NCBI GenBank assembly: GCA_007692755.1
Contig: REBL01000193.1
Location: 1 to 33,493 of the forward strand
Direction of reading: 5' to 3'
Source of the DNA: Nodularia sp. (in: cyanobacteria)
GTDB lineage: Bacteria; Cyanobacteriota; Cyanobacteriia; Cyanobacteriales; Nostocaceae
Length of the DNA: 33,493 nucleotides
The translations under genes and the position numbers were made by a program. Of the stretch, positions 24,595-33,396 are shown one piece after another. The notes below the pieces were generated by a model, which did no database searches, was not told the DNA's origin, and saw nothing but the letters and a program-made list of their open reading frames with translations. How positions within the stretch are numbered: the first letter of the stretch is position 1; every line of letters starts with the position of its first letter.

Positions 24595-25089
24595 TTAGCA
24601 AACTGCTAAACTTACCCTCTCTTGTTCACGAGATGCGACAACTAGAACTAAACAAAGTGCAGTCACAGCTTTTTGCCATTCTTGCCTGATTTGCTCATCT
24701 TCTACACCTGCAAACAGTCCTACTAAGCGAGGAATAGCAGCTTCTAAAGCCAGACGCGGAACTGGACGATGTAACTCAACCAAACGAGTTAAACTTTCTC
24801 GATTATGCACAAAATCGATTACCCATTTTGTCGTATGATCTGGACTATCAGGAACACGCTTGACACCTAACTCATTTTTTAGCCAGTTGTAAAAAGGTGG
24901 TAATTCCTTAGCTAAAATTCCTCCGGCTGTAGGTAAAGTTTCCCTTAGTAAATTGGTATCTAAGCTATTTAGTTTGGCTTGCAGTTCAGGTGAATTTAAC
25001 AACTCAATCAGCGATTTTGTCAAGATAGCTTCTAATTGAATTGGAGAAACATCTAAATGTTCGGTGAAGGTTGAAATTAACATTGACAT
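24595..25089 (-). CDS. Hypothetical protein, 164 residues, beside a cupin gene
   Basis: I do not recognise the family. The protein is soluble and probably all-helical, with a well-ordered sequence: TFTEHLDVSPIQLEAILTKS, then TAGGILAKELPPFYNWLKNE, and a C-terminus rich in hydrophobic residues (ALCLVLVVASREQERVSLAVC). It starts at the ATG at 25089; a second ATG at 25083 is possible. The stop lies 12 bp upstream of its neighbour's coordinates on the same strand: the cupin gene precedes it with a 12-bp gap, so they form an operon. The upstream remnant of a methyltransferase suggests the operon once had a third gene. No catalytic motif is seen. Confidence 0.72.
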   Translation of the reverse strand: MSMLISTFTEHLDVSPIQLEAILTKSLIELLNSPELQAKLNSLDTNLLRETLPTAGGILAKELPPFYNWLKNELGVKRVPDSPDHTTKWVIDFVHNRESLTRLVELHRPVPRLALEAAIPRLVGLFAGVEDEQIRQEWQKAVTALCLVLVVASREQERVSLAVC

Positions 25090-25101
25090 TTACTCAAAGT
25101 C

Positions 25102-25443
25102 CTATTTATCTACTTTTTCAGAAAGGGTGAGTAAAAAAGCTAAATTTTCTTCTGCTTTTAAAGCATGGGGTGTATTAGCAGGCATCAAGATAAAAACCCC
25201 AGGTTCAAGCGTAATATCTTGGCCTAATAATGTAAGTACACCTCTACCTTCTAAAACATTAACAGTGGCATTGCGAGTAGAAGTATGCTCGGAAATCTCA
25301 GTTGTTGCTGCTAGACAAAACAAAGTATATTGACAAGCTTTATCTTGAGTTATGACTTTGCTGAGAACACCAGCACGAGGATATTCAATTTGTTCTCGCA
25401 GCTGGGTAATTAGAGCTTGGGTTGCTGTTGTTTGATTAGTCAT
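25102..25443 (-). CDS. Small cupin-domain protein
   Basis: A 113-residue single-domain cupin from the ATG at 25443. An open frame extends upstream to 25551, but the extra residues are not cupin-like. Motif 1 is degenerate (EISEHTSTRNATVNVLEGRG, with one His), and motif 2 ends in PGVFILMPANTPHAL, with the His in the usual place. The metal-binding glutamate of motif 1 is not obvious, so metal binding is uncertain. Cupins of this size are either enzymes or small-molecule sensors. It is probably co-transcribed with the following hypothetical gene, 12 bp downstream. A 47-nt homopurine tract lies about 110 bp upstream of its start. Confidence 0.85.
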   Translation of the reverse strand: MTNQTTATQALITQLREQIEYPRAGVLSKVITQDKACQYTLFCLAATTEISEHTSTRNATVNVLEGRGVLTLLGQDITLEPGVFILMPANTPHALKAEENLAFLLTLSEKVDK

Positions 25444-25549
25444 ATCTTTGAGGTTTTGATTTGAGATATTATTAGGAATAATAGCTACTATGCATGATTC
25501 TTGACTGGCGTAGTCTGGAGGAACTAACCGCAAAGCACGCAAAGTACAC

Positions 25550-25596
25550 AAAGAAGAAAAGAAGAAAAGAAGGAAAGAAGAAAAGAAAGAAGGAAA
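25550..25596 (+). repeat. Homopurine tract, 47 nt of A and G only
   Basis: An unbroken run of A and G made of GAAGAAAA- and GAAGGAAA-like units upstream of the cupin gene. On the cupin coding strand it is a homopyrimidine tract. Mirror-like runs of this kind can form triplex DNA and are prone to slippage. Confidence 0.85.
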
Positions 25597-25652
25597 TAGT
25601 ATGGCTATAAATTATGCTATTGAGCGACAGCGCACAGAATGATATAGCCTAA

Positions 25653-25796
25653 TTATTGAAAGCTAGAAGCTAATTCTAAAACTGTTTCACCAATCTGAAA
25701 ATTCACCCATTGGCATAATTTTGCTGTGGCTATTCTTCCACCAGGAGGCAGATATTTTTTACCTGCTGCGGCTAAAATTTGGTGTCCAGAAGCTGT
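25653..25796 (-). pseudogene. Remnant of a class I SAM-dependent methyltransferase (N-terminal piece)
   Basis: A 47-codon frame bounded by stops and lacking a start codon. It reads SGHQILAAAGKKYLPPGGR, then LCQWVNFQIGETVLELASSF. The last part is the lead-in to methyltransferase motif I (VLELA-G-G), and the frame stops at TAA (25655-25653) just where the glycines of the SAM-binding loop should be. The intact protein would be several times longer. It lies directly upstream of the cupin and hypothetical genes on the same strand. Confidence 0.6.
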
Positions 25797-25886
25797 TTAG
25801 AAATTTCTGTAACCCTCCGAACTGCTTATATGCTCAATTTGTCATAAATTTATCCTGCTGTCTTTGAGGTAGCTCAAAGAAGGAAA

Positions 25887-26228
25887 TTATCTTTTGCAGT
25901 TTGCACCTTGGGGAGTAGCATCGGGATAGAAGGTAACTATAGCGTTTTGTCTCCGCACAAAAACTTTGGTAAAAGTGATTCCAGTATCCTGGTCTCGCAC
26001 ATTAAAAATACACGCTCTCTCAGAATTTCCTTGCAGCTTAAAAATTCGGGTAGCATCTACAAGTAATTCTTGAGCATTACTCAGATAACTATTGCTGAGG
26101 TAGGCAGGGGCGCACCGGAGCAGGGGGGATAAAGAACAAATATGGTCTAATGAAATGGGGCAATTTATTTTCTGGAAATCCCTAATGACGAATAACTTGT
26201 TTCCCAGCCAGTCTAGCAACGGCTGCAA
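25887..26228 (-). pseudogene. Orphan C-terminal fragment of an unrecognised protein
   Basis: The open frame has no ATG; its only far-upstream start is a TTG at 26228, inside the kinase gene. The last 65 residues look like real protein: NAQELLVDATRIFKLQGNSE, then FNVRDQDTGITFTKVFVRRQ, ending in GANCKR. The first 50 residues correspond to the kinase 3' end and a GC-rich, repeat-like stretch at 26100-26130, and look non-coding. I therefore read it as the 3' part of a truncated gene. The family is unknown to me. Confidence 0.4.
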
Positions 26229-29200
26229 CTAATTCCGAAGGTTCGGCTGGCTTGGTGACGTGCATCTGAAAGCCGGCTGACATTGCTTGCTGCTGATTAT
26301 ATTCTCCCGCATAGGCGGTAAGCGCGATCGCAGGTGTCTTTCCCCCTTGTTCTGATGTCCAGCTTCTAACTTGACGCATCAGCATATAACCATCCATTTC
26401 CGGCATTCCAATATCACTCAATAGCACATCTGCCTTTGAGTCTGGCAGGGTTTGGAGTGCTTCAATCGCCGACGACACTGAGATAACTTCTGCCCCTTCT
26501 TCTTCGAGAACAAAGCAAATAAAGTCTCGCGAATCCAGGTCATCATCTACAACGAGAATTTTAATTCCCTCAAGATTGCCCAAGCTAGAGTCCATTTCTC
26601 CCTCACTGTGGCTGTCTGCTGTGATTAATGGTTTTTGCAAAGCTGGTAATTGCACTGTAAACGTCGCCCCTTCTCCTTCTCCGGCACTGTCGGCAAAAAC
26701 TCTCCCCCCGTGGAGTTCTACTAATTGTCGCACAATTGCTAACCCCAGTCCCAACCCGCCAAATTTTCTGGTGGTGGCGCTATCTGCTTGCCGGAAGTAA
26801 TCAAATACATGGGATAAAAAATGAGGGTCTATTCCTTTACCTGTATCCATGACTTGAATTTGAATATTATCATCAATACATTCTAGGCAAACTTGGACTC
26901 GCCCACCTGGAGGAGTAAATTTCACAGCGTTGGAAAGCAGATTCCAGAAAACTTGCTGCAAGCGGTTGGGGTCACCCATGACCAAAGCTGTATCATCAAT
27001 ATCTGAGAAAAATTTTAAATTAATAGATTTAGCTTCTGCTGCTAAACGTACTGTTTCCATTGCCGCAGAAATTGTTAATCCCAGATTAACTTGATCAACA
27101 TTTAATGTGAGTTTACCCTGAAGAATCCGCGAGACATCTAGTAAGTCTTCAATGAGTTGGGCTTGTAACCGGGCGTTACGTTCAATTGTTGCTAGGGCTG
27201 AAGTTGTTTTAGACTCATCAAACTTGCGACTTTGGAGAAGTTTAGACCAACCCAAAATCGGATTGAGGGGGGAGCGTAATTCGTGGGAAAGCACAGCCAA
27301 AAACTCATCTTTAATACAGTTGGCTTCTTCCGCTTGGGCGCGGGCTTGCTGTTCGGCTTCATACAATCTGGTGTTTTCAATGGCGATTGATGCCATTTGC
27401 GCTAACTGCACAATAATGGCTTCGTCTTCTTTGGTAAATTCGTCCTTATATTTATCAGATAACTGAATTAGCCCCATATTCTGACCATCTCGTCCAATCA
27501 GAGGTGCAGCCAAGCAGCCACGCATTGGTGGATGTTGGTCTATTTGCTTACCAAACTGCCGCCATTGGGGATGGGCTTCGAGTTCAGTTTGAGTCATCCG
27601 CATAGAACGATTTATCAGGCGTACACTGGTATTAATACCAAAGCCATTCGGCTGTTGATTTGGCGATGGTCTCCAGGCTGCATACTTATCTGAGAGTGAA
27701 GCCGAACTGAAAAATTTAGCACAGTCGCCATCAATGGTCATGGTGGTAACTGATTGGTGTGCGCCAATAATCTCACGGGCTTGTTCAGTAATTGTGCGGA
27801 TGACTTCTTCAATAGAAAGTGCGGAATTGATTGCTAATGCAGCTTCCATCAAACCGTTGAGTTGTCTGGTATATTCCTGCGATCGCGCCAGCATTCTTTC
27901 TCGTTCTACTTCTACTTGTTTGCGCTCGCTAATGTCAATACAGGAGCCAATGTAACCGAGAAAAATCCCTTCTGAGGTGAAACGTGGAATACCTATATCT
28001 AACATCCACCGATACTTGCCATCAGCACGTTTGAGCCGATATTCCATTTTGAACTCTTGACGGGCATTAAACGCATTGATATAAGTTTCAAAACATCGCT
28101 GTGAATCTTCTGGATGTACTCCTTTTGCCCAACCTTGTCCCATTTCTTGCTCCATTGTTCGTCCTGTAAACTCCAGCCAAGGCTGATTAAAGTAGCAGCA
28201 AAGATTGCTGGTATCAGACATCCAAATCAGAGTCAAAGAGGTATCTGCCATCTGACGAAATAATGCTTCACTTTCCCGTAATGCCGCTTTTATCTGTTTG
28301 CGTTCAGTTACATTTAGCACTTGGGATAACACAGAAATTAACTTACCTGATTCATCATATAATGCTGAGTTATACCATTCACAATGAACCACAAAGTTAT
28401 CTTTAGTACAGTTGCGGTTGCGGGCAATCACCTGAGTTTCTCTACAGTTATATAACTGTCCAAATGTGTCTTTGACTATTTCTATATCTTCCCCAAACAC
28501 AAACGGCCAATCCTCAAAATGTTTGCCCATCACTTCCTTAGCTGACCAGCCAAAAATCTTTTCCGCAGCTGGTGACCAGCGAGATATGCGAAATTCATCA
28601 TCCCACTCAATTACTCCCAAAGGTGAGTTTTCTTCATGAAAAGTTAGTCTTTGCATCACATCACTTAGTGCATTTTGTGCAGCTTGGCGATCGCTTAAAT
28701 CCATCACAGAACAGACACAATTAGGCGGTGACTGCTGCAAAATCGACCCACAAATCAGAATTGGGAGCAGACTGCCATCTTTACGGATATATTGCTTTTT
28801 AAAAGGAGTGAAGCTGCCAAAATTCAATAATTCTGCCAATGCTTTCTCGTCTAAATCCTGATACTCCAGAGGCGTTATTTGCCGCCAACTAATTCCTGCT
28901 GTGAGCAAATCTTCAGGCGTATAACCCACCATCTGGAGAAAAATATCATTAGCTTCGATAATTTCGTCAAACTCTGCCAAAACAATGCCAATAATATTAG
29001 ATTTAAGCAAGTTCTGAAACTGGTTTTCATTTTCTGTTAATTGCTGGGAAATCTCAGCATCAATAGTTTTCTGAGCTATGTTTAATTTTTGGTTCTGGAT
29101 AATATCTTGAGTAATTATATTTTGATCCTGAGAACCGCCCTCAATTTTCTCTTCTTGTTGCCGAGTAATATCAGAAAAAGTAGATACAACTGCATAGGGA

Positions 29201-29583
29201 GAAATTTCCTGAGCCAAAAATAAAGGCTGCGAGTTCATCAACAACCACTTGAAATCTGTATTTGGTTGAGATAAACCAATAATAACATTCCAGCAGGGCT
29301 TACCTGTACGCAAGGCCACCATTGCTGGATGAGTCGCCGCAGTCAAGGGCGTGCCGTTGTGGTGAACAAATCGCCAGGAGGATTCCGGGGAGTTCCATTC
29401 ATGTATTTGCTCGGCTGTGAGTCCCAGAATCAGTTTAGCCATAGTATTACAAGCTGGTATACTGCCATCGGCCAACTGAAGTATCATCCCTTCTTCCACA
29501 GTAGCGATTTTTGTATTGCGATGTGGCGCATCTTCTAACTGTTGGTCAGCCAAGTTATAATCAACCTTTTTGTGATTTTGCAT
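26182..29583 (-). CDS. Hybrid sensor histidine kinase with PAS domains, GAF and a receiver domain
   Basis: A 1133-residue soluble protein. The order is a PAS-like domain (about 25-140), PAS (185-300), PAS (305-430, ending NVTERKQ), PAS/PAC (437-560, ending IDISERKQ), GAF (570-740), HisKA, HATPase and receiver. The phospho-acceptor is His767 in LSHELRSPLNPILGW. ATP-binding boxes are NLLSNAVKFT, MDTGKGID and FGGLGLGLAI. The receiver phospho-acceptor is Asp1057 in LLSDIGMPEMDGY, with the acidic patch in VVDDDLDSRD and Lys in HVTKPAEP. No bilin-binding Cys motif and no membrane helix were seen. It is likely a cytoplasmic sensor of redox, light or small molecules with internal phosphotransfer; the input signal is unknown. 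The start is the ATG at 29583, with a weak ribosome-binding site. Confidence 0.93.
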   Translation of the reverse strand: MQNHKKVDYNLADQQLEDAPHRNTKIATVEEGMILQLADGSIPACNTMAKLILGLTAEQIHEWNSPESSWRFVHHNGTPLTAATHPAMVALRTGKPCWNVIIGLSQPNTDFKWLLMNSQPLFLAQEISPYAVVSTFSDITRQQEEKIEGGSQDQNIITQDIIQNQKLNIAQKTIDAEISQQLTENENQFQNLLKSNIIGIVLAEFDEIIEANDIFLQMVGYTPEDLLTAGISWRQITPLEYQDLDEKALAELLNFGSFTPFKKQYIRKDGSLLPILICGSILQQSPPNCVCSVMDLSDRQAAQNALSDVMQRLTFHEENSPLGVIEWDDEFRISRWSPAAEKIFGWSAKEVMGKHFEDWPFVFGEDIEIVKDTFGQLYNCRETQVIARNRNCTKDNFVVHCEWYNSALYDESGKLISVLSQVLNVTERKQIKAALRESEALFRQMADTSLTLIWMSDTSNLCCYFNQPWLEFTGRTMEQEMGQGWAKGVHPEDSQRCFETYINAFNARQEFKMEYRLKRADGKYRWMLDIGIPRFTSEGIFLGYIGSCIDISERKQVEVERERMLARSQEYTRQLNGLMEAALAINSALSIEEVIRTITEQAREIIGAHQSVTTMTIDGDCAKFFSSASLSDKYAAWRPSPNQQPNGFGINTSVRLINRSMRMTQTELEAHPQWRQFGKQIDQHPPMRGCLAAPLIGRDGQNMGLIQLSDKYKDEFTKEDEAIIVQLAQMASIAIENTRLYEAEQQARAQAEEANCIKDEFLAVLSHELRSPLNPILGWSKLLQSRKFDESKTTSALATIERNARLQAQLIEDLLDVSRILQGKLTLNVDQVNLGLTISAAMETVRLAAEAKSINLKFFSDIDDTALVMGDPNRLQQVFWNLLSNAVKFTPPGGRVQVCLECIDDNIQIQVMDTGKGIDPHFLSHVFDYFRQADSATTRKFGGLGLGLAIVRQLVELHGGRVFADSAGEGEGATFTVQLPALQKPLITADSHSEGEMDSSLGNLEGIKILVVDDDLDSRDFICFVLEEEGAEVISVSSAIEALQTLPDSKADVLLSDIGMPEMDGYMLMRQVRSWTSEQGGKTPAIALTAYAGEYNQQQAMSAGFQMHVTKPAEPSELVAAVARLAGKQVIRH

Positions 29584-30136
29584 TTTGTTCGCTATAGATG
29601 AACTCAGCGGGACTGTTTTACCAAGAAAGAGGATTTAATTCCTGGGAGAAATCTTAATTAGCAGCGTTTTAGCCCAAGTTCTCATATTTTACAGACATAA
29701 ATATTCGTTTTTCTTTTAATCTAACCAGCGGAGTAAATAAATCCTCCCAAGGATAGGTGTTGCCCAAGCATATTTTCAAATTTCGTAATATTTATTAGTC
29801 ATAATTAAGATTGTGCATGAGATTAATTTAGTGTGTGAGCAAACCTGTACAGTAGATGAGCTATTAACTTTTAACCCTGACATTTTTTGACATTATCAAT
29901 TTTTCCTGACTTATATGATTATTTTTTGTTTGCCAAACTAGTCGATGAGCGGATCTTCGGCTCATAGAGAATTTTCTTGAGAATTTATTCCGAGATTTTG
30001 ATCCAGTTTATTGGTTTTTAAGGTGTACTCTCGATATACAGTAATTATCACCCACAAAATTATAAGTTCTGAATACTCCCTGGCTCAAAACTCAGAAAAC
30101 TGATCTTTGTGAATATTGACATTTGAGGTGAATACC
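29584..30136. other. Divergent intergenic region between the hybrid kinase and the pentapeptide gene
   Basis: About 550 bp without a convincing open frame on either strand. It is AT-rich. A small hairpin, ATGAGC/GCTCAT with a 9-nt loop, lies at 29945-29965 and is not followed by a T-run, so it is not an obvious terminator. It must hold the promoters of both flanking genes; I cannot place them. Confidence 0.5.
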
Positions 30137-30796
30137 ATGAGAAATTATGCTGACAAACAGGAATCTCTATTAAGCCAAATCAAGGATAAATTTTGTCAGC
30201 GTAGAGATTTCAGTGGCTGTGACTTAAGCGGAATTGACCTGAGAGCAGTTGATTTAAGCGGTTTTAACTTGATGAGAGCAGACTTATGTGGGGCGAATTT
30301 GTCTGGTTCTAACCTCACTCAGACCAAGCTCAATGGGGCAAATTTCATCCAAGCGACTTTATCTAAAGCTAATTTATCTCAGGCTGATTTGTCTTCAGCT
30401 AATTTATATGAGGCTGATTTAAGCTATGTCAATTTGTGCGGTTCCTGCTTGCGGCGGGCGCAATGCAGCCATGCGAACCTTTGGGGCGCTTCTTTGTGCG
30501 ATACAGATTTAACTGAAGCTGACCTGAGTGCAGCTATATTAATTGAAGCTTCCTTCATTGAGGCTAACTTATTTAAAGCCAATCTCGCTGGAGCAAAGCT
30601 GTGTGGGGCGACGCTGCTAGAAGCTAATTTAACCAAGGTCAACTTCACTAATGCAGACCTCACATCGACAAACTTAACCAAGGCCAACTTGAGTGAGGCT
30701 AATCTTTGGGAAACAAAAATCAGTTATGCCAAATTGCGGGACACTATTATGCCTAATGGCAAAATTTGCGCCCCTCAGATAGCGATTATTGGTTGA
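30137..30796 (+). CDS. Pentapeptide-repeat protein
   Basis: A 219-residue protein from the ATG at 30137, with GAGGTG 6 nt upstream; a TTG at 30116 is less likely. From about residue 24 to 200 it is an almost unbroken run of A(D/N)LXX pentapeptides, such as ADLCGANLSGSNLTQ and ANLSQADLSSANLYEADLS. These form a right-handed square beta-helix. Several Cys are spread through the repeats (LCG, CSHAN). Such proteins are abundant in cyanobacteria and mostly of unknown role; some mimic DNA and protect gyrase, but nothing here indicates that. There is no signal peptide or lipobox, so it should be cytosolic. The stop codon TGA begins a short heptad array. Confidence 0.9.
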   Translation: MRNYADKQESLLSQIKDKFCQRRDFSGCDLSGIDLRAVDLSGFNLMRADLCGANLSGSNLTQTKLNGANFIQATLSKANLSQADLSSANLYEADLSYVNLCGSCLRRAQCSHANLWGASLCDTDLTEADLSAAILIEASFIEANLFKANLAGAKLCGATLLEANLTKVNFTNADLTSTNLTKANLSEANLWETKISYAKLRDTIMPNGKICAPQIAIIG

Positions 30797-30814
30797 CCAA
30801 TGACTAATGACCAG
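30794..30814 (+). repeat. Short heptad array (TGACCAA/TGACTAA type) at the gene end
   Basis: Three units: TGACCAA, TGACTAA and TGACCAG. The first TGA is the stop codon of the pentapeptide gene. It is the same word as the seven-unit array at 17544-17592. Confidence 0.75.
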
Positions 30815-30818
30815 TTAA

Positions 30819-31598
30819 TTAAAACTCACGTCGCGAGAAAATAAAATTAGCGATCGCTAACAGCATCACACTATAAAATAAGCCATAGCCGACACTGGTA
30901 ATCAGAGCGGTGGTATCAGGTAATGCCAGTAAGCCATAAACAGCATCATTTTTTAAATCTAATCGAGTTAAATCTGGCAAAATTAGGTACAACCCCTGAG
31001 TGATGCGTTCAATTAAGGGGTTGCTACTGAGACGACCCAGATTGACTAAATCTGGAGTAATATTTCCCATTAAGTAAACTGCAAATGTTAAGGTAACTGC
31101 TAACAGAGAACTGGTAAATACACCGAAGGTTATCGCCACGGCAGTAATTAAAGATAACTGCAAAACTAAAAAAATTGCGGCAATTAAAATGCTGAGAACT
31201 GAATGAGGAATATTCCCAACCTGCAAAAATACCAAATAAATTACTGTCATCGCGGCCACAAGTACAGCCAGCACAGCCGATAAACCCAAAAATTTGCCAG
31301 AAATAATTTCGCTGCGGCTGACAGGTTTGGCAATTAACACCAAAACCGTCCGTTGATCAATTTCTTTATTAACCAGTGCCGTACCCACAAAGATGGCAAC
31401 AATTAAAGTCACAATACTCATTGTTCCTAGACCAAAGTCTAAAAACATTTTATTCTCAGTCGCAGCTGCGAATTCAGGTAAGACGCGCCAGGCCACAGCA
31501 AGTATGAGAGCATAGAAACCGATGATATACAGAATGCGATCGCGCACCATTTCCTGGAATACATTCTTAGCAATTACCAAAACTCTGCCGAAATTCAT
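30819..31598 (-). CDS. fraE: FraE-like ABC-2-type permease of the septal fra operon
   Basis: A 259-residue membrane protein with about six helices. The N-terminus, ALVIAKNVFQEMVRDRILYI-like (MNFGRVLVIAKNVFQEMVRD), leads into a helix, followed by the conserved NKEIDQRTVLVLIAKPVSRS loop typical of ABC-2 permeases of the NosY type. It is the third gene of a minus-strand cluster with fraC and fraD. In Anabaena PCC 7120 the fraC-fraD-fraE order is the same, and FraE is an ABC-type permease subunit needed for normal filament integrity and diazotrophic growth. The ATPase partner is not in the window. The gene starts 42 bp after the fraD stop codon and converges on the pentapeptide gene, leaving only 22 bp between them. 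Confidence 0.85.
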   Translation of the reverse strand: MNFGRVLVIAKNVFQEMVRDRILYIIGFYALILAVAWRVLPEFAAATENKMFLDFGLGTMSIVTLIVAIFVGTALVNKEIDQRTVLVLIAKPVSRSEIISGKFLGLSAVLAVLVAAMTVIYLVFLQVGNIPHSVLSILIAAIFLVLQLSLITAVAITFGVFTSSLLAVTLTFAVYLMGNITPDLVNLGRLSSNPLIERITQGLYLILPDLTRLDLKNDAVYGLLALPDTTALITSVGYGLFYSVMLLAIANFIFSRREF

Positions 31599-31640
31599 AG
31601 CTTTTTAGTTACAACTCAATGGACAGTTAAATTATTCCCC

Positions 31641-32726
31641 TCATCGCTGCGCTGGTGGCGCACCCGCGATAAATTTACTTAAGCGATCGCATTCAATTTC
31701 CGCCACGGCATTTGTTTCTTCTACTTCCCTGAGAGGGATTCTGGAAGTTGTTGCAGACACAGCTATTGGTTCAACTTGACAAGATTTTTGCAAATAATAT
31801 CCCTTGGGATTAGAACTGGGGCCTATCCAAATACTTAATAAATCTAATCTATATCCAGTTTTGATATTAGCTACACGCGCTTCAACACGCCATAATTTTC
31901 TTTCTTCGTATTCTCCTAGATTCTGATCTATGACTTGATTCCCCAAGATTCTTACTTCCTTTGTTGCGTCTAGTAACCATCTTTCAATTTGTGACCAAGG
32001 TTTTTTATTTAATTCTGCTTCTATTCTTATTTGCAGTCCATCGAGGATGACCACACCATTTTCGGGAATTTTTGGGGATTTTTCAGTTGATTCAGTTTCA
32101 GTTGTGGTTTCAGTTTCAGTTGTGGTTTCTGGTTCTGCTATTCTGACAACAAAGGTACTCCGCTCAAAATTATCTATGAGTAAGCTGGGATATTGTGTTA
32201 ACCAATTGTCCATGAGAAAGTAAAATTGAATCCAGCAACTGATTAACATACAGCTAGCTACCAAAACTATGATTTTTTCCCGAACTTCTGGTTTAGGAAT
32301 TTTTGCTGTTGTTTTAGTATCAGTACCTTCAATAAAATCTGGAATCGCTGTAATGATTGCAGCGATTGTCGGCCAGAGGATAATTGTTCTTGGTGTAATT
32401 ATATCTACTGGATTACCAAAGGCAAAAACACTGACTAAAAATCCAGTTATAACTGCCCCGACGGGCATAAAAGTACCAGGAACTCTTAAAGGGTCATCAG
32501 TTGTATACCAAGCTGTACCAGCAATTAAAAATAGCCACCCGCAAAATGCAATTAGACTTTTTACATAACCCACCGCCAGAAATGAAATAGCCCAAGAAAA
32601 CACACTCAAATAAATAAATGTCTGCCAGGAATAAGCTTTGGGTGGAACTAATAACTTTCTAATTCCCTCATAAATTCCGACAAAGAAATTTAAAAATCCG
32701 AAAACATCTTTAAATAATGTTTGCAT
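31641..32726 (-). CDS. fraD: Septal junction protein FraD
   Basis: A 361-residue membrane protein with about five helices in the first 175 residues (for example 36-57, 59-74, 88-104, 114-130 and 151-171), then a long extracytoplasmic domain. FraD is a septum-localised protein of heterocystous cyanobacteria, needed for septal junctions and for molecule exchange between neighbouring cells. The assignment rests on topology, size and the fraC-fraD-fraE gene order. Between helix 5 and the folded C-terminal part, residues 200-214 are a Glu/Thr-only linker encoded by two perfect copies of an 18-bp unit (32093-32128). The C-terminal 130 residues include DGLQIRIEAELNKKPWSQIE. The start is the ATG at 32726, 64 bp after fraC. 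Confidence 0.85.
   Translation of the reverse strand: MQTLFKDVFGFLNFFVGIYEGIRKLLVPPKAYSWQTFIYLSVFSWAISFLAVGYVKSLIAFCGWLFLIAGTAWYTTDDPLRVPGTFMPVGAVITGFLVSVFAFGNPVDIITPRTIILWPTIAAIITAIPDFIEGTDTKTTAKIPKPEVREKIIVLVASCMLISCWIQFYFLMDNWLTQYPSLLIDNFERSTFVVRIAEPETTTETETTTETESTEKSPKIPENGVVILDGLQIRIEAELNKKPWSQIERWLLDATKEVRILGNQVIDQNLGEYEERKLWRVEARVANIKTGYRLDLLSIWIGPSSNPKGYYLQKSCQVEPIAVSATTSRIPLREVEETNAVAEIECDRLSKFIAGAPPAQR
32093..32128 (-). repeat. 18-bp in-frame tandem repeat within fraD
   Basis: Two perfect copies of CAGTTTCAGTTGTGGTTT (plus strand), at 32093-32110 and 32111-32128. In the protein they encode the repeated ETTTET-type linker. The unit length keeps the frame, so copy-number change would only lengthen or shorten the linker. 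Confidence 0.9.
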
Positions 32727-32790
32727 CCTTCACACCTCTAATTAATTCCACAATTTATTAGGCTCTTTTATGTAAAAATCCCCAATAATT

Positions 32791-33336
32791 TTATTTTCTG
32801 CTCAACAATATAATTATGCTAATCACACTATAACTCAGCGAGTTAGCGAGCAATATAGTGGTAACTAAATTTGTATTTTGCAATCGGGCAATGCTGGTGC
32901 GTCTCCATTTTAATCGATTGTTTTCTGGGGTTTTTTCATAGATAGCCCTTAAATCTTCTTTTAATGAGATCACGAAAAATCTTAAAAGAAAGAATTTCAT
33001 GAAGAATGTGACAAAGAAAATTATAAAAGCAGTTAAAATTAGCAGGGCTTGTGTACTGTCTGACCGAAAATTATGAAAGAATATGTAACTTATTAATTCT
33101 GCTTTTAAATTTATAGGTAATATTGGTTCTAGGCTGAAAAATATAATCCAACCAATAGTGCTAGAAAAAAGGTTTATAGATATGGCATAAAAAACACTAG
33201 TTTTTTTGTCGAATTTTAGCCTTTTGTTCAAAACGTATGCTTCTATGGGAATTGCAGTCAGTAAAAACAAAAATTCAAACAAAATTACACCGATAGGCAA
33301 GATTCGCGGAATAGTGATATCTCCGAGTCCAAGCAT
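32791..33336 (-). CDS. fraC: Filament integrity protein FraC
   Basis: A 181-residue integral membrane protein, the first gene of the fra cluster. It has about four hydrophobic helices: 9-33 ([20 protein letters not shown]), 45-67, about 98-122, and the C-terminus 156-177. The length is that of Anabaena FraC (about 180 residues). FraC sits in the septum between vegetative cells and heterocysts with FraD, and its loss causes filament fragmentation. The start is the ATG at 33336. Upstream, only 60 bp separate it from a dispersed repeat (33397-33493) that reaches the edge of the window, so the promoter must lie within or beyond that repeat. The identification rests on size, topology and the operon. 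Confidence 0.82.
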   Translation of the reverse strand: MLGLGDITIPRILPIGVILFEFLFLLTAIPIEAYVLNKRLKFDKKTSVFYAISINLFSSTIGWIIFFSLEPILPINLKAELISYIFFHNFRSDSTQALLILTAFIIFFVTFFMKFFLLRFFVISLKEDLRAIYEKTPENNRLKWRRTSIARLQNTNLVTTILLANSLSYSVISIIILLSRK

Positions 33337-33396
33337 AAAGTATTAATAGTAAGGGTGAACGTTAGCGAGTATAACTGGGATAATAGCCCTGAAAGT

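Noticed and set aside
29945..29965. Terminator hairpin in the long spacer upstream of the pentapeptide gene
   Set aside because: The stem is only 6 bp with no following T-run, and no gene ends nearby on either strand.
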